NCBI GenBank assembly: GCA_965226435.1
Contig: CBDDCY010000012.1
Coordinates: 496,001-560,000 of the forward strand
Direction of reading: 5' to 3'
Origin: UBA6623 sp965226435
Lineage (GTDB): Bacteria > Acidobacteriota > Terriglobia > Bryobacterales > UBA6623
Length of the DNA stretch: 64,000 nt
Numbering within the stretch: the first letter of the stretch is position 1; each line of letters begins with the position of its first letter. The notes beneath the pieces were generated by a model. It worked only from the letters and a program-made list of their open reading frames with translations, ran no database searches and was not told the DNA's origin. The position numbers and the translations under genes are program-made. Below, in pieces: positions 1 through 8,198 of this stretch.

Positions 1-1023
1 GACGCGCTCGCCGTCGCTGGTCGGCGTCGGCACGTCGGGCCCGTAGTCGGTCGACCATAGACGATGCGACGAGGTGACATCGCCGCTGCCGCCGCCACGA
101 AACGCGATCAGCGGTTTGCGTCGACCGGGGGCGAAAATGATGTCGTCAACCACCAGGGCCGAGGCGATCGTTCGATAGTTGCCGGCTTTCGCGGGGTTGA
201 GGCCGCCGCCGCGCCAAAGCTCTCGGCCGGTTTCAAGTTCATGGCCGGTTAGGTAATCTCCGCCGGTGATGATCAACTGCAATTTATCGTCGGCCGCGGC
301 AAGCGTCGGCGTCGAGTAGGCGTCGGGGGATTCACGGGGAGCGTCGGTGGGCCGGTCGACTTTCCAAATCGTCTTCCCGCTCGATCCGTCGACGGCGAAG
401 ACATAAGACGGCTCGTCGGTCTGCATGCCGTGCAGCACCTGAATATACAAATGCCCTTGATGCAGCAGCGGCGAGGAGGCGTAGCCCCAGTTCAACCCAA
501 ACTCGCCGTAATCTTCTTCGATGTCGCGTTGCCAGATTTGCTTGCCGGCGAAGTCGAAGCAGGTCAGCACGCCGACGCCGGTCATGATCCAAACATGTTT
601 GCCGTCGGTCACAGGCGAGGGCGAAGCCATGTTCTGTTTGAACAGGATCTTGTTGCCGGCTCCGGTTACGCGCTGCCAACGAATCGATCCGTCTTTGCGG
701 TTGAGCGCGGCGCCCAGAAAGCCGCGGCCTTTTGGATCGGTGAACCCCTCCGCCGCCGAGGTGACGAAAACGGTGTCTCCCCAAATGATCGGGGTCGCCG
801 CGCTCCAACTCGGCAGCTCGGCGCGCCAAACCACGTTCTCGGTTTCGCTCCACCGCACCGGCAGCGAGCCGGAGGAGGTAACGGCGCCGTTGAGGTTGGG
901 CCCGCGCCATTGCGGCCAGTTTTCCGAGGCTTCTCCGGCCCCGCCGACGACCGTCCCGAGGACGAACATCAAACTGCTTACAAGGAACTTGCGAAGAATG
1001 CGAAGAAAGTGACAAGTGGACAC
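1..1023 (-). CDS. Secreted PQQ-like beta-propeller protein (N-terminal part, runs off the left edge)
   Basis: Only about the first 341 residues are visible because the frame stays open past base 1. A GTG at 1023 gives a good signal peptide (basic RILRKF, then a hydrophobic run ending near GEA). An ATG at 969 is the alternative start. The mature protein opens with ENWPQWRGPN, the usual opening of secreted PQQ-like (BamB/WD-like) propellers, and has blade ends such as LNRKDGSIRW, FAVDGSSGKTIW and HELETGRELW. I see no quinoprotein dehydrogenase active-site signature, so the function is unknown; binding or scaffolding outside the cytoplasm is likely. Three relatives lie at 43627, 45993 and 50185. 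Confidence 0.8.
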   Translation of the reverse strand, partial: MSTCHFLRILRKFLVSSLMFVLGTVVGGAGEASENWPQWRGPNLNGAVTSSGSLPVRWSETENVVWRAELPSWSAATPIIWGDTVFVTSAAEGFTDPKGRGFLGAALNRKDGSIRWQRVTGAGNKILFKQNMASPSPVTDGKHVWIMTGVGVLTCFDFAGKQIWQRDIEEDYGEFGLNWGYASSPLLHQGHLYIQVLHGMQTDEPSYVFAVDGSSGKTIWKVDRPTDAPRESPDAYSTPTLAAADDKLQLIITGGDYLTGHELETGRELWRGGGLNPAKAGNYRTIASALVVDDIIFAPGRRKPLIAFRGGGSGDVTSSHRLWSTDYGPDVPTPTSDGERV

Positions 1024-1194
1024 GAGGCAGCCCCCCCAGGTGCGAACGCGGTCATCATAACAAAGCGCCCCCTCACCCGCCGTGCGTTAGCATCCCGCGG
1101 CGAAGTGTGTTCGGCGAAAATGCGTGACCGGCATTCGACTTTCTTTCGTCGACCGCTTGCTTTCTCGGAACGGCGCCCGCCCGCCAAGGCCCGT

Positions 1195-2136
1195 CTACCG
1201 AAACTTCGCTTCGCTCTCGGATGGAAAGTCCGCCGACACCTTCTGTGTGACCTCGCCTGTCGCCGCCCATTCCGCGCCCCGCTGGATCAGCGTGATGAAC
1301 CCCACGCAATCGATCGCGGGCCAGGGTCCCGAATCCGCCTTCGCGCCGGAATCCACATGGCCCATCGGGGTTCCAAATACTCGGCCCTTTCCGTAGCGAA
1401 TCGTGAAAGCCATCGGCTCATGCTCGCCGGTGCCGTGTTTCTCCACTCCCCAATGAGCTTCATACTTCGGGTCGGAATACGCCGTCGCCAGAATCGTCAT
1501 GTTCTTCGCCGGCCCACGCAGATTGCTGTACAATTCATCGCGCCCGTGTAGCCAAACAGGAGGCAGCCCGCGCATGATCGGGTGATCCGGCTCGCGCGTG
1601 ACAACCTCGAATTCATGAGCGTCCACGCATTCCCCCGCGTGCCCCGGACGATCATCCAGAAATATTTCGCCGTCTCGATAATGAACGAAGGGCCCCTGCT
1701 TCTCGTCACGGCCGCCCCAGCCGCCGATCCCGATCATCTCGTTGAACGCCCCCCAATCGGTGAACGCATGGTTTGTGGCATGGACATAAACCATCCCGCC
1801 GCCGTTTTTCATATAGCGTTCAAATGATTCCTGAACGCCTTGCGTCCAATCGTCCCCGTAGTAATCGAGCACGACCAAGTCATAGGCCGAGAACTTGGGG
1901 TCGAAAGCGCTCATATCGCCGCCCTTCACCGGGCTTGTAATGAGATCCACCTCGAACAGACCCGTTTGCTCGAGGATGTCCTTGTAATGAGCGCTGCTAA
2001 CTTCCCAGCCGTGATTACATTGGCCGGTCAGAACCATCGCTTTCAGCGAATCCGTCCGGGCCGCGCCGCGCGCGGACCCCCAGAAAGCGCTACACAAGCA
2101 GCACAACAATACGAGCCAAAGTGATTTATTTCTCAT
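1195..2136 (-). CDS. Secreted ThuA-domain protein (trehalose-utilisation family)
   Basis: A 313-residue protein starting at the ATG (2136) directly before a signal peptide, MRNKSLWLVLLCCLCSAFWG. The frame is open further upstream, but that part is not protein-like and would overlap the gene at 2162. The body matches the ThuA/class-I glutamine-amidotransferase-like fold: an early VLTGQCNHGWE strand, AYDLVVLDYYGDDW, GGGMVYVHATNHAFTDW and the late GRVFGTPMGHVDSG segment. Catalytic residues of true amidotransferases are not obvious. ThuA proteins are linked to sugar catabolism in Acidobacteria and Planctomycetes, but the reaction is unknown. It lies 25 bp downstream of the dctP-like gene on the same strand, so co-transcription is plausible. 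Confidence 0.85.
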   Translation of the reverse strand: MRNKSLWLVLLCCLCSAFWGSARGAARTDSLKAMVLTGQCNHGWEVSSAHYKDILEQTGLFEVDLITSPVKGGDMSAFDPKFSAYDLVVLDYYGDDWTQGVQESFERYMKNGGGMVYVHATNHAFTDWGAFNEMIGIGGWGGRDEKQGPFVHYRDGEIFLDDRPGHAGECVDAHEFEVVTREPDHPIMRGLPPVWLHGRDELYSNLRGPAKNMTILATAYSDPKYEAHWGVEKHGTGEHEPMAFTIRYGKGRVFGTPMGHVDSGAKADSGPWPAIDCVGFITLIQRGAEWAATGEVTQKVSADFPSESEAKFR

Positions 2137-2161
2137 TGTGATCACCAATCGTCGCGGGGCT

Positions 2162-3157
2162 TCACTCCCGACCGCCCGCCACCCGCCGCGCCTCTTCAAT
2201 CTCCCCCCACGTAAAATACCCCTTCGCCACAAAGTGCTCATAAACCACCCTCACCTTCTCCCGAAAAGGCTCCAGCTCCTCTCCGCGCACATAATTCACT
2301 TCCATCTTACTCGCCAGCTTTGCCAGATACTCCGCTTCACTCTCGCGATTCATCCGGTCGCTGTATCGAATCGCCTCGTCGGCGACCTCATCGAAGACGG
2401 TTTGCAGATCCTCGGGAAGGGCCTCGTACCAGGCCAAGTTCACCATAAACGGGTCCGGCCCCGCGCTGAAGTTCGTCACCGAAAGGTAGCGCTGCACCTC
2501 GTGGAATTTCATATCCCAAATGTTCGACAGCGCGTTCCCCTGCCCGTCGATCACCCCGGTCTTGATCGCTTGGTAGACCTCGACAAAAGGGATCACTTGC
2601 GGATTCGCGCCCATCGACCGCGATGTCATGACATTGACCTCCTGCGGCGGCACCCGCATTTTCAGGCCGACAAAGTCATCGGGCGTACGGAGCGGCCGCA
2701 CGCTCGTCGTATGATTCCGAAAACCCTGCGATACACCGCAAGCCGGAACATGGAAGCCCTTCGCCCGTGCTCCGCGGTTGATGCGGCCCGTGAAGTCGCT
2801 GTAGATCAGGCGCAGCAGCTGGTCCCAATCCTCCACGAGAAACGGCAGCTCGAACAAGCTGTACTTGCGGTTCGCATCGGCGTAGAATCCTCCACGCGTT
2901 CCATGAAGGACACCGGTCGCCACCAGGTCCATGAGCTGACGTTCCGTGCCCAGCGTGCCCGAGAAGTAGGTTTCCACCTCAATCCGTCCATGAGTCCTGC
3001 GCTCAAGCTCCTCTTCAAAGAACACCATCGAAACGCTGCGAGCGTGCCGCGGCGTCTGCGAATTGGCATAGCGGAAACGATATTCCGCATCCGGACCCGA
3101 GCAGGCACTCAGGCCGACGGCGAGCAAGACGAAAGCGATTATTCCAGGACGACGCAC
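2162..3157 (-). CDS. TRAP transporter substrate-binding lipoprotein, DctP family
   Basis: A 331-residue protein with a lipoprotein signal (AVGLSAC, the Cys at about residue 19) and a full DctP fold. Family markers include FRYANSQTPRHARS near the N-terminus, FSGTLGTERQLMDLVATG, FELPFLVEDW, LKMRVPPQEVN and the signature around FVEVYQAIKTGVIDGQGNAL that forms the carboxylate pocket. DctP proteins capture C4-dicarboxylates or related acids and deliver them to a DctQM permease. No dctQ or dctM is present nearby, so it either works with a permease encoded elsewhere or has been repurposed. The ligand cannot be read from sequence. Confidence 0.92.
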   Translation of the reverse strand: MRRPGIIAFVLLAVGLSACSGPDAEYRFRYANSQTPRHARSVSMVFFEEELERRTHGRIEVETYFSGTLGTERQLMDLVATGVLHGTRGGFYADANRKYSLFELPFLVEDWDQLLRLIYSDFTGRINRGARAKGFHVPACGVSQGFRNHTTSVRPLRTPDDFVGLKMRVPPQEVNVMTSRSMGANPQVIPFVEVYQAIKTGVIDGQGNALSNIWDMKFHEVQRYLSVTNFSAGPDPFMVNLAWYEALPEDLQTVFDEVADEAIRYSDRMNRESEAEYLAKLASKMEVNYVRGEELEPFREKVRVVYEHFVAKGYFTWGEIEEARRVAGGRE

Positions 3158-3382
3158 GGTGTTCTCAACAGCCCAAGCAAGCGCCTGATTGTACTATTTC
3201 CGGCCCGCCCGCGGAGACACAATCCCGCGACCCGTTCGGCCGCGTCCGGCGCGGATAAACGCCGGCGGGAAATGCGGCGTAGGCCCGGGACGGGACGCGG
3301 GAGCAATCGCCCGACGCCATCCCCGCCGTTACCGACTCTTCTCGAATTGCATTCTCATGGCGTATCATGAATCCGCGGATGT

Positions 3383-4507
3383 ATGAAATTCCCCCGCGAC
3401 ATGACACGCCGCTCGCACATCAGGCTGCTCGCTCTGGCGGCCGCGGCCCCCCGGCTCCGGGCCTTCGAAAGTCCCCGCCCGGGCTACCGTTACTCGTTCC
3501 CGCGCGACCATTTCGACCACCCCGACTTTCGAACCGAGTGGTGGTACTACACCGGCAACCTCTTCACCGCCGAACGCCGTCGCTTCGGCTTCGAACTGAC
3601 TTTCTTCCGCGTGGCGGTCGAGCGCGAGACGCCCCCGGCCGCGACCTGGGATTTCGATCAGCTCTACCTCGCGCATCTGGCGTTGAGCGACATCGAAACC
3701 GGCCGCTTCCATCGCTTCGAGCGGCTAAACCGCGCCGGGCCGGGGACAGCCGGCATCAAGGCGACCGAAGGCCGCATCTGGAACGGCAACTGGTCAGTCT
3801 CGTGGCCCCCCGCGGACGACTCCCCCGAAACCGGCGAACTGCGCGCCGTCTCCGAGGAATTTAGCGCCGCGTTGCGCCTCAAGCCCCGCAAACCTCCGGT
3901 GATCCACGGCCTAGACGGAGTCATGGTCAAGTCCCACGACGGCGAAAACGCCTCGCACTACGTCTCCCAAACGCGCCTCGCCGCCCAAGGCAAGCTCTAC
4001 GTTGGCGGCAAGCCGCTCGACGTAACCGGCACGGCCTGGATGGACCACGAATTCTTCAGCCAAGAGATGAGCGCCGGCCAAGTGGGGTGGGACTGGCTGA
4101 GCATCCAACTCGACGATGAAACGGAGTTGATGCTCTATCGCATCCGGACCCCTGAAGGGCAGGGACACGACTTTCTCGCCGGCACTTTCGTCGACATCAC
4201 CGGCCGCACCCGTCATCTCGCGGAGTCCGACATCGCCTTCCATCCCGGTAAGACCTGGACCAGCGAAGAAACCGGCGCCCGTTACCCGATCGAGTGGACC
4301 ATTGAGATCCTCTCGCTCGCAATCAAACTCGAATGCCGCACGCCGCTCGTGTCCCAGGAAATCGTAACCGAGCGCGGCCTCGGCCCCAACTACTGGGAGG
4401 GCGCCGTCGACTACCTCGGCTCGGCGGCCGGCAAGGCGGTAGCGGGAGTTGGCTACCTCGAAATGACCGGATACGACAAACCAGTCACCCTCAACCCCCA
4501 GCCTTAG
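3383..4507 (+). CDS. Lipocalin-like AttH/CrtC-family protein
   Basis: A 374-residue protein of the AttH / carotenoid 1,2-hydratase-like family: two lipocalin-type barrels with the hallmark HPDFRTEWWYYTGNL at about residues 46-60, FGFELTFFR, and the second-barrel landmark TGTAWMDHEFFS with QVGWDWLSIQL. The N-terminus (TRRSHIRLLALAAAA) resembles an export signal. The ATG at 3401 (MTRRSH) may be the real start because neither site has a strong ribosome-binding site. In many genomes the family accompanies ABC-type export systems; here it stands alone, divergent from dctP. Its substrate is unknown, although CrtC relatives hydrate carotenoids. Confidence 0.85.
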   Translation: MKFPRDMTRRSHIRLLALAAAAPRLRAFESPRPGYRYSFPRDHFDHPDFRTEWWYYTGNLFTAERRRFGFELTFFRVAVERETPPAATWDFDQLYLAHLALSDIETGRFHRFERLNRAGPGTAGIKATEGRIWNGNWSVSWPPADDSPETGELRAVSEEFSAALRLKPRKPPVIHGLDGVMVKSHDGENASHYVSQTRLAAQGKLYVGGKPLDVTGTAWMDHEFFSQEMSAGQVGWDWLSIQLDDETELMLYRIRTPEGQGHDFLAGTFVDITGRTRHLAESDIAFHPGKTWTSEETGARYPIEWTIEILSLAIKLECRTPLVSQEIVTERGLGPNYWEGAVDYLGSAAGKAVAGVGYLEMTGYDKPVTLNPQP

Positions 4508-4840
4508 CAGTACGGAAGCGACGACGCGCACCGGATTTCGGCCCGGATTAGCTTCTTTGACCGTATGATTATTACATTCAGAGACGACGATATTACAATC
4601 CCTTTGAGCCGTGAAGCGTCGCCCTCGATGTGTCGAAGACCCGGACGCGTGAGCCGCCACACCTGCCGCGCCCCGAGTCGTCGGGACGGACCTTTGGGAT
4701 GTCTTGTGGCCTCCGTCTCCACCCCCGGCAGGGGGCGCGGATAGTAGCCCCGGGCTTCAGCCCACATGTGGTTGGGTAATTCTGTTACCTATGTGCCCGG
4801 ACATTCATTCCCTTGCCCCCTCCGGGGGCGGGCCGGCGCT
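4508..4840. other. Intergenic region with a GC hairpin
   Basis: No credible coding sequence in these 333 bases. A perfect GCCCCC/GGGGGC hairpin with a 3-base loop sits near 4817-4832, just past the 3' end of the SMP-30 gene. It has no T-run, so it may only slow or stabilise the transcript end. Confidence 0.4.
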
Positions 4841-5881
4841 CTATTTTCCCAGGCCTTTCGCATTGAGGCGGATGCGATAGAGGCCGGTGCGGGCGGTCAT
4901 GTAGAGGGTTTTGCCGTCGGCGTCGCCGAAGGTTGCGTTGGCGGGGACTTCTTCGGGTTGGATGGTTCCTAGGTGCTTGCCTTCGGGGCTGATGATCCAG
5001 ACGCCGCCGGGGCCGGTTCCGTAGACGTTGCCCTGGGTGTCGAGGGTGAGGCCGTCGGGGACTCCTTCGCCCTGGTTCGAGGTGGCGTCGAAAAAGACGG
5101 CGCCCTCGCCGACCGTTCCGTCGTCGTTGACGGGGTAGGACATCCACACCTTGCGCTCCGCGTCGGAGTTGGCCACGTAGAGCGTTTTCTCATCGGGCGA
5201 CAAGCCGATGCCGTTGGGGCGGGTTTGGTCGCGGTTCAGCAAGGTCAGCTTGCCGTCGGCGAAGCGGTAGACGCCATTGAAGTCGAGTTCCTTGGCGGGG
5301 TCGTCATCCTGCTTGGGGAAGCCATAGGGCGGGTCGGTGAAATAAAGCGAGCCGTCGGAATGAAAGACGGCGTCATTGGGGCTGTTGAGTCCCTTGCCTT
5401 CATACTTGTCGACGACGGTTGCGCGGGCGCCGTCTTCGCCCAGGCGCGAGACGCGCCGGCCGCCGTGCTCGCAGAGCAGCAAATTCCCGTCGGGATCGAG
5501 CAATAGCCCGTTGGAGCCGACGGAGCGACCTTCCTCGATCTCTCCCTCGAAGACAGGCTTGAGGAAGTCGGTGACTTGGCCGTCGGGCGTCCATTTGTAG
5601 ACGGCGTTGGCGGGGATGTCGCTGAAGAGCAGATAACCGCCGTCCTTGTTGATCCAAACAGGGCCTTCGGTGAACTGGAAGCCGCCCTGGAGCTTTTCGA
5701 TTTTGTAGTCTTCCGCGATGATCGCATCGACGGCGGGGTCGGCGCGAAGAACGGTTCCGGCACCGTGGTCGACAGGCGTGGGTTCGGGTTCGGGGGCGGC
5801 GCAGCCTAGGGAAAAAATGAGGCTGAGCGTTAAAACCGAGAGAGTCGAGGGAATCGGGCCGGCGGAAAAAGACTTGAACAT
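4841..5881 (-). CDS. SMP-30/gluconolactonase-like lipoprotein
   Basis: A 346-residue six-bladed propeller of the SMP-30/gluconolactonase/LRE family. The N-terminal hydrophobic segment ends in a lipobox (SLGC, Cys near residue 27), suggesting envelope attachment. The expected divalent-metal ligands are visible: Glu in FTEGPVW, Asn in LNSPNDAVF and Asp in GVPDGLTLD. Family members hydrolyse lactones or related esters. The gene lies 21 bp beyond rpsA on the same strand but is probably functionally separate. The substrate is unknown. Confidence 0.9.
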   Translation of the reverse strand: MFKSFSAGPIPSTLSVLTLSLIFSLGCAAPEPEPTPVDHGAGTVLRADPAVDAIIAEDYKIEKLQGGFQFTEGPVWINKDGGYLLFSDIPANAVYKWTPDGQVTDFLKPVFEGEIEEGRSVGSNGLLLDPDGNLLLCEHGGRRVSRLGEDGARATVVDKYEGKGLNSPNDAVFHSDGSLYFTDPPYGFPKQDDDPAKELDFNGVYRFADGKLTLLNRDQTRPNGIGLSPDEKTLYVANSDAERKVWMSYPVNDDGTVGEGAVFFDATSNQGEGVPDGLTLDTQGNVYGTGPGGVWIISPEGKHLGTIQPEEVPANATFGDADGKTLYMTARTGLYRIRLNAKGLGK

Positions 5882-5902
5882 GGGGAACCTCCAGCGGTGA
5901 TT

Positions 5903-7711
5903 CTACACCAACCGAAGTTCCACCGTGCGCTGCTTGGCGTCAAGCTTTGTGATCTTGAAACTGCGAACTTGCCCGGCCTGCAACTTTTCGCCGCTCCGGT
6001 CGCCGCCGGCGGTTGCATCGCCCTTCCAGGCCGACTGCAACATGGCGCCCAGCGACGAGACGTCCTTTGCAGGCGCGGAATCGGTTGCCTCCGCGGCCCC
6101 GTCGGCATCGGCTTCGAGGAAGCAAACCGCTTTGAGGCCCTCGCCCAGTTCGATGACCGCTTTCATGGCGGAGAGTTTCGCGACGCGGCCGGTGACCGAA
6201 TCGCCGACTTCATGCTCTTCGATAAGGTCGTCTTTGTCGTCGAGTTCGAGCGCCTTCATGCTGAGTCGCAGACGGCGTTTTTCGACATCGACGCCGGTGA
6301 CGACGACTTGCACTTTCTGATCGGTCTTGACGATTTCGCTTGGGTGATTGACGTGGCGGTCCTCGACCATGTCGGAGACGTGCAAGAGCCCTTCGATACC
6401 GTCGTCGACTTCGATGAACGCGCCGAAGTTCGTCATGTTGCGGACCGTTCCCTCGACGACGGTGCCGGGGGCGAACTTATTCGGGGCGTCGGCCCAGGGG
6501 TCGCCCAGCGCCTGTTTTAGGCCCAGGCCGATGCGCCGTTCGGCGAGCTTCATTTCGAGAACAACCACCTCGACGACGTCGCCGACATTGAGCATATCCC
6601 CGGGGTGCCGCACGCGTCGCGCCCACGACATTTCCGAAATGTGAATCAGGCCCTCGACGCCGGGCTCGAGCTCGACAAAGACCCCGAAGTCCATCAGCTT
6701 CTTGACGGTCCCTTTCACGCGCGCGCCGACTTCGAGCTTTTCGCCGATTTCGGTCCAGGGGTCGGGCGTCAGCTGTTTGCGGCCGACCGAGATGCGCTTT
6801 CCGTCTTGCTCGATCTTGAGGACCTTGACCTCGATTGAATCGCCGACGTTGAGCATCGAGGAGACGTCCTTGACTTTGGCCCAGGCCAAGTCGCTGATAT
6901 GGAGCAGCGCATCGACGCCGCCCAAGTCGACGAATGCACCGAACTCACGCAGATCGCGCACCGTGCTCGTGATCGTCATTCCCGGTTCGAGCGAGGCGAC
7001 GCGCTCACGGCGTTTTTGGTCTTGCTCCTCTTCGAGCAACACGCGCCGATCGAGGATGATGTTTTCGTCCTCGACATCGAGTTGGGCGATGCGGCAGCGA
7101 ATTTCCTGACCGACCAGTTTTTCGAAATCGGCGCTGTCGCGCACGCCGCTGCGCGAGGCGGGCAGAAACGCCCGCACGCCTACGTCAACCGCGAGACCGC
7201 CTTTGATCACTTCGCTGACGGTGCCGGCGATCGGTGTTCCGTCCTCGAACGCCGCCTCGAACTGCGACCAATCCTTGGGACGCTCGGCGATCACTCGCGA
7301 GAGCTTCAAATAGCCGTCGGGCGATCGACCGGTGATACTGACGGCCACCTCGTCGCCGGCGGCCAATTCCTCTTCGCCGTCGGGGTCGCCCGCACCCTCG
7401 CAAGGCAAAAAAGCCTCGGACTTGCGACCGATGTCGACAAAGAAGCCGTCGTCGCGAACATTGACGATGGTTCCCGACAGCAGGCCTCCGGCGTTGCTCT
7501 CGACGGCCGGAGCACGGGTGTCGAGTTCGGCGAGAAGGTCGTCGATACCGGGGGGCTCGAATCCGTCGTCCTCATCGACCGCGGCATTGGGGTCAGGCAG
7601 ACCCGGCATTTGCGGCCCGGCCGTCTCGGAAGCCGGCGCGGCAACGGTCCGCGGCGCGGCGTCAGCGGCCGCGGCTTCGCCGGAAGCGGTGGATTGTTCA
7701 GGGTCGGACAT
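5903..7711 (-). CDS. rpsA: 30S ribosomal protein S1
   Basis: A 602-residue protein with six consecutive S1 (OB-fold) domains: LSGTIVNVRDDGFFVDIG, IAGTVSEVIKGGLAVDVG, ITSTVRDLREFGAFVDLG, VKGTVKKLMDFGVFVELE, VEGTVRNMTNFGAFIEVD and a divergent sixth, VTGRVAKLSAMKAVIELG. S1 helps the 30S subunit bind and unfold mRNA. The ATG at 7711 (MSDPEQ) is chosen because upstream sequence has no S1-like content. An acidic ~75-residue N-terminal extension precedes domain 1, as in other Acidobacteria. The C-terminus retains a short basic/Ser-rich tail after domain 6. Confidence 0.97.
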   Translation of the reverse strand: MSDPEQSTASGEAAAADAAPRTVAAPASETAGPQMPGLPDPNAAVDEDDGFEPPGIDDLLAELDTRAPAVESNAGGLLSGTIVNVRDDGFFVDIGRKSEAFLPCEGAGDPDGEEELAAGDEVAVSITGRSPDGYLKLSRVIAERPKDWSQFEAAFEDGTPIAGTVSEVIKGGLAVDVGVRAFLPASRSGVRDSADFEKLVGQEIRCRIAQLDVEDENIILDRRVLLEEEQDQKRRERVASLEPGMTITSTVRDLREFGAFVDLGGVDALLHISDLAWAKVKDVSSMLNVGDSIEVKVLKIEQDGKRISVGRKQLTPDPWTEIGEKLEVGARVKGTVKKLMDFGVFVELEPGVEGLIHISEMSWARRVRHPGDMLNVGDVVEVVVLEMKLAERRIGLGLKQALGDPWADAPNKFAPGTVVEGTVRNMTNFGAFIEVDDGIEGLLHVSDMVEDRHVNHPSEIVKTDQKVQVVVTGVDVEKRRLRLSMKALELDDKDDLIEEHEVGDSVTGRVAKLSAMKAVIELGEGLKAVCFLEADADGAAEATDSAPAKDVSSLGAMLQSAWKGDATAGGDRSGEKLQAGQVRSFKITKLDAKQRTVELRLV

Positions 7712-8198
7712 GCGAAGAGTACTGCCCCTATTCTCCCATACGAGGCGTCGTGGCAAGAAGCGGAAACCCGGCTCCGTCAATTCCCAATACGGAAGTCGGG
7801 GGCTCGTCTCGTTCCATGAATGCGCGGCAGTCATCATACCGCCACGAACAGGCGTGTCGATGGGCCGGGGGCTTCCGGCCGCCCTTTCAGGGCTCGCCCG
7901 GGTGGGGATTCCACCCAGGGTTCCGCCGTTCCCGGCTCCACCCCGGGCTATATTCCCGCCGCCGCTTCGCGGCTCGAAGGGTTCGCCGGGACCGCGCCGC
8001 CGTGGGGCTGCGAAAAAATGGGGGACAGTCCACTTCGCGCCAGGAAAACTTGTTGATTTGCTGGAACTTATTCGGTCGGCGCTCGGTACAGTCCCCAATT
8101 TTTCACAGCCCCGCGGCGGCGAGGCTCGGGTGGGTGAAAGTCCGATCTATTCGTAGCAGTTGTGAATCTCCGGGTAGCGCGAAATTTGAAGCGTCACG
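7712..8198. other. Intergenic region with repeat units between rpsA and mutL
   Basis: No gene seen. The rpsA-proximal half (about 7815-7980) contains a CATGAA...GCCACGAA motif and C/G-rich hairpins such as CGCCGCTTCGCGGC, shared with 13312-13390 and 49838-49990. The distal part holds the palindromic unit listed at 8004-8112. Confidence 0.5.
8004..8112. repeat. Palindromic intergenic repeat unit A (REP/BIME-like)
   Basis: A 109-bp unit whose ends are imperfect inverted repeats: GGGGCTGCGAAAAAATGGGG on the left, and on the right a sequence reading GGGGCTGTGAAAAATTGGGG on the other strand. The GGACAGTCC/ACTGT core matches units at 13121 and 45844. Such GACAGTCC palindromes are often linked to REP-associated tyrosine transposases; none is encoded in this window. 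Confidence 0.6.

Noticed and set aside
978..1187. Small minus-strand ORF upstream of the first propeller gene
   Set aside because: Overlaps the propeller signal sequence in another frame and has no ribosome-binding site or recognisable content.
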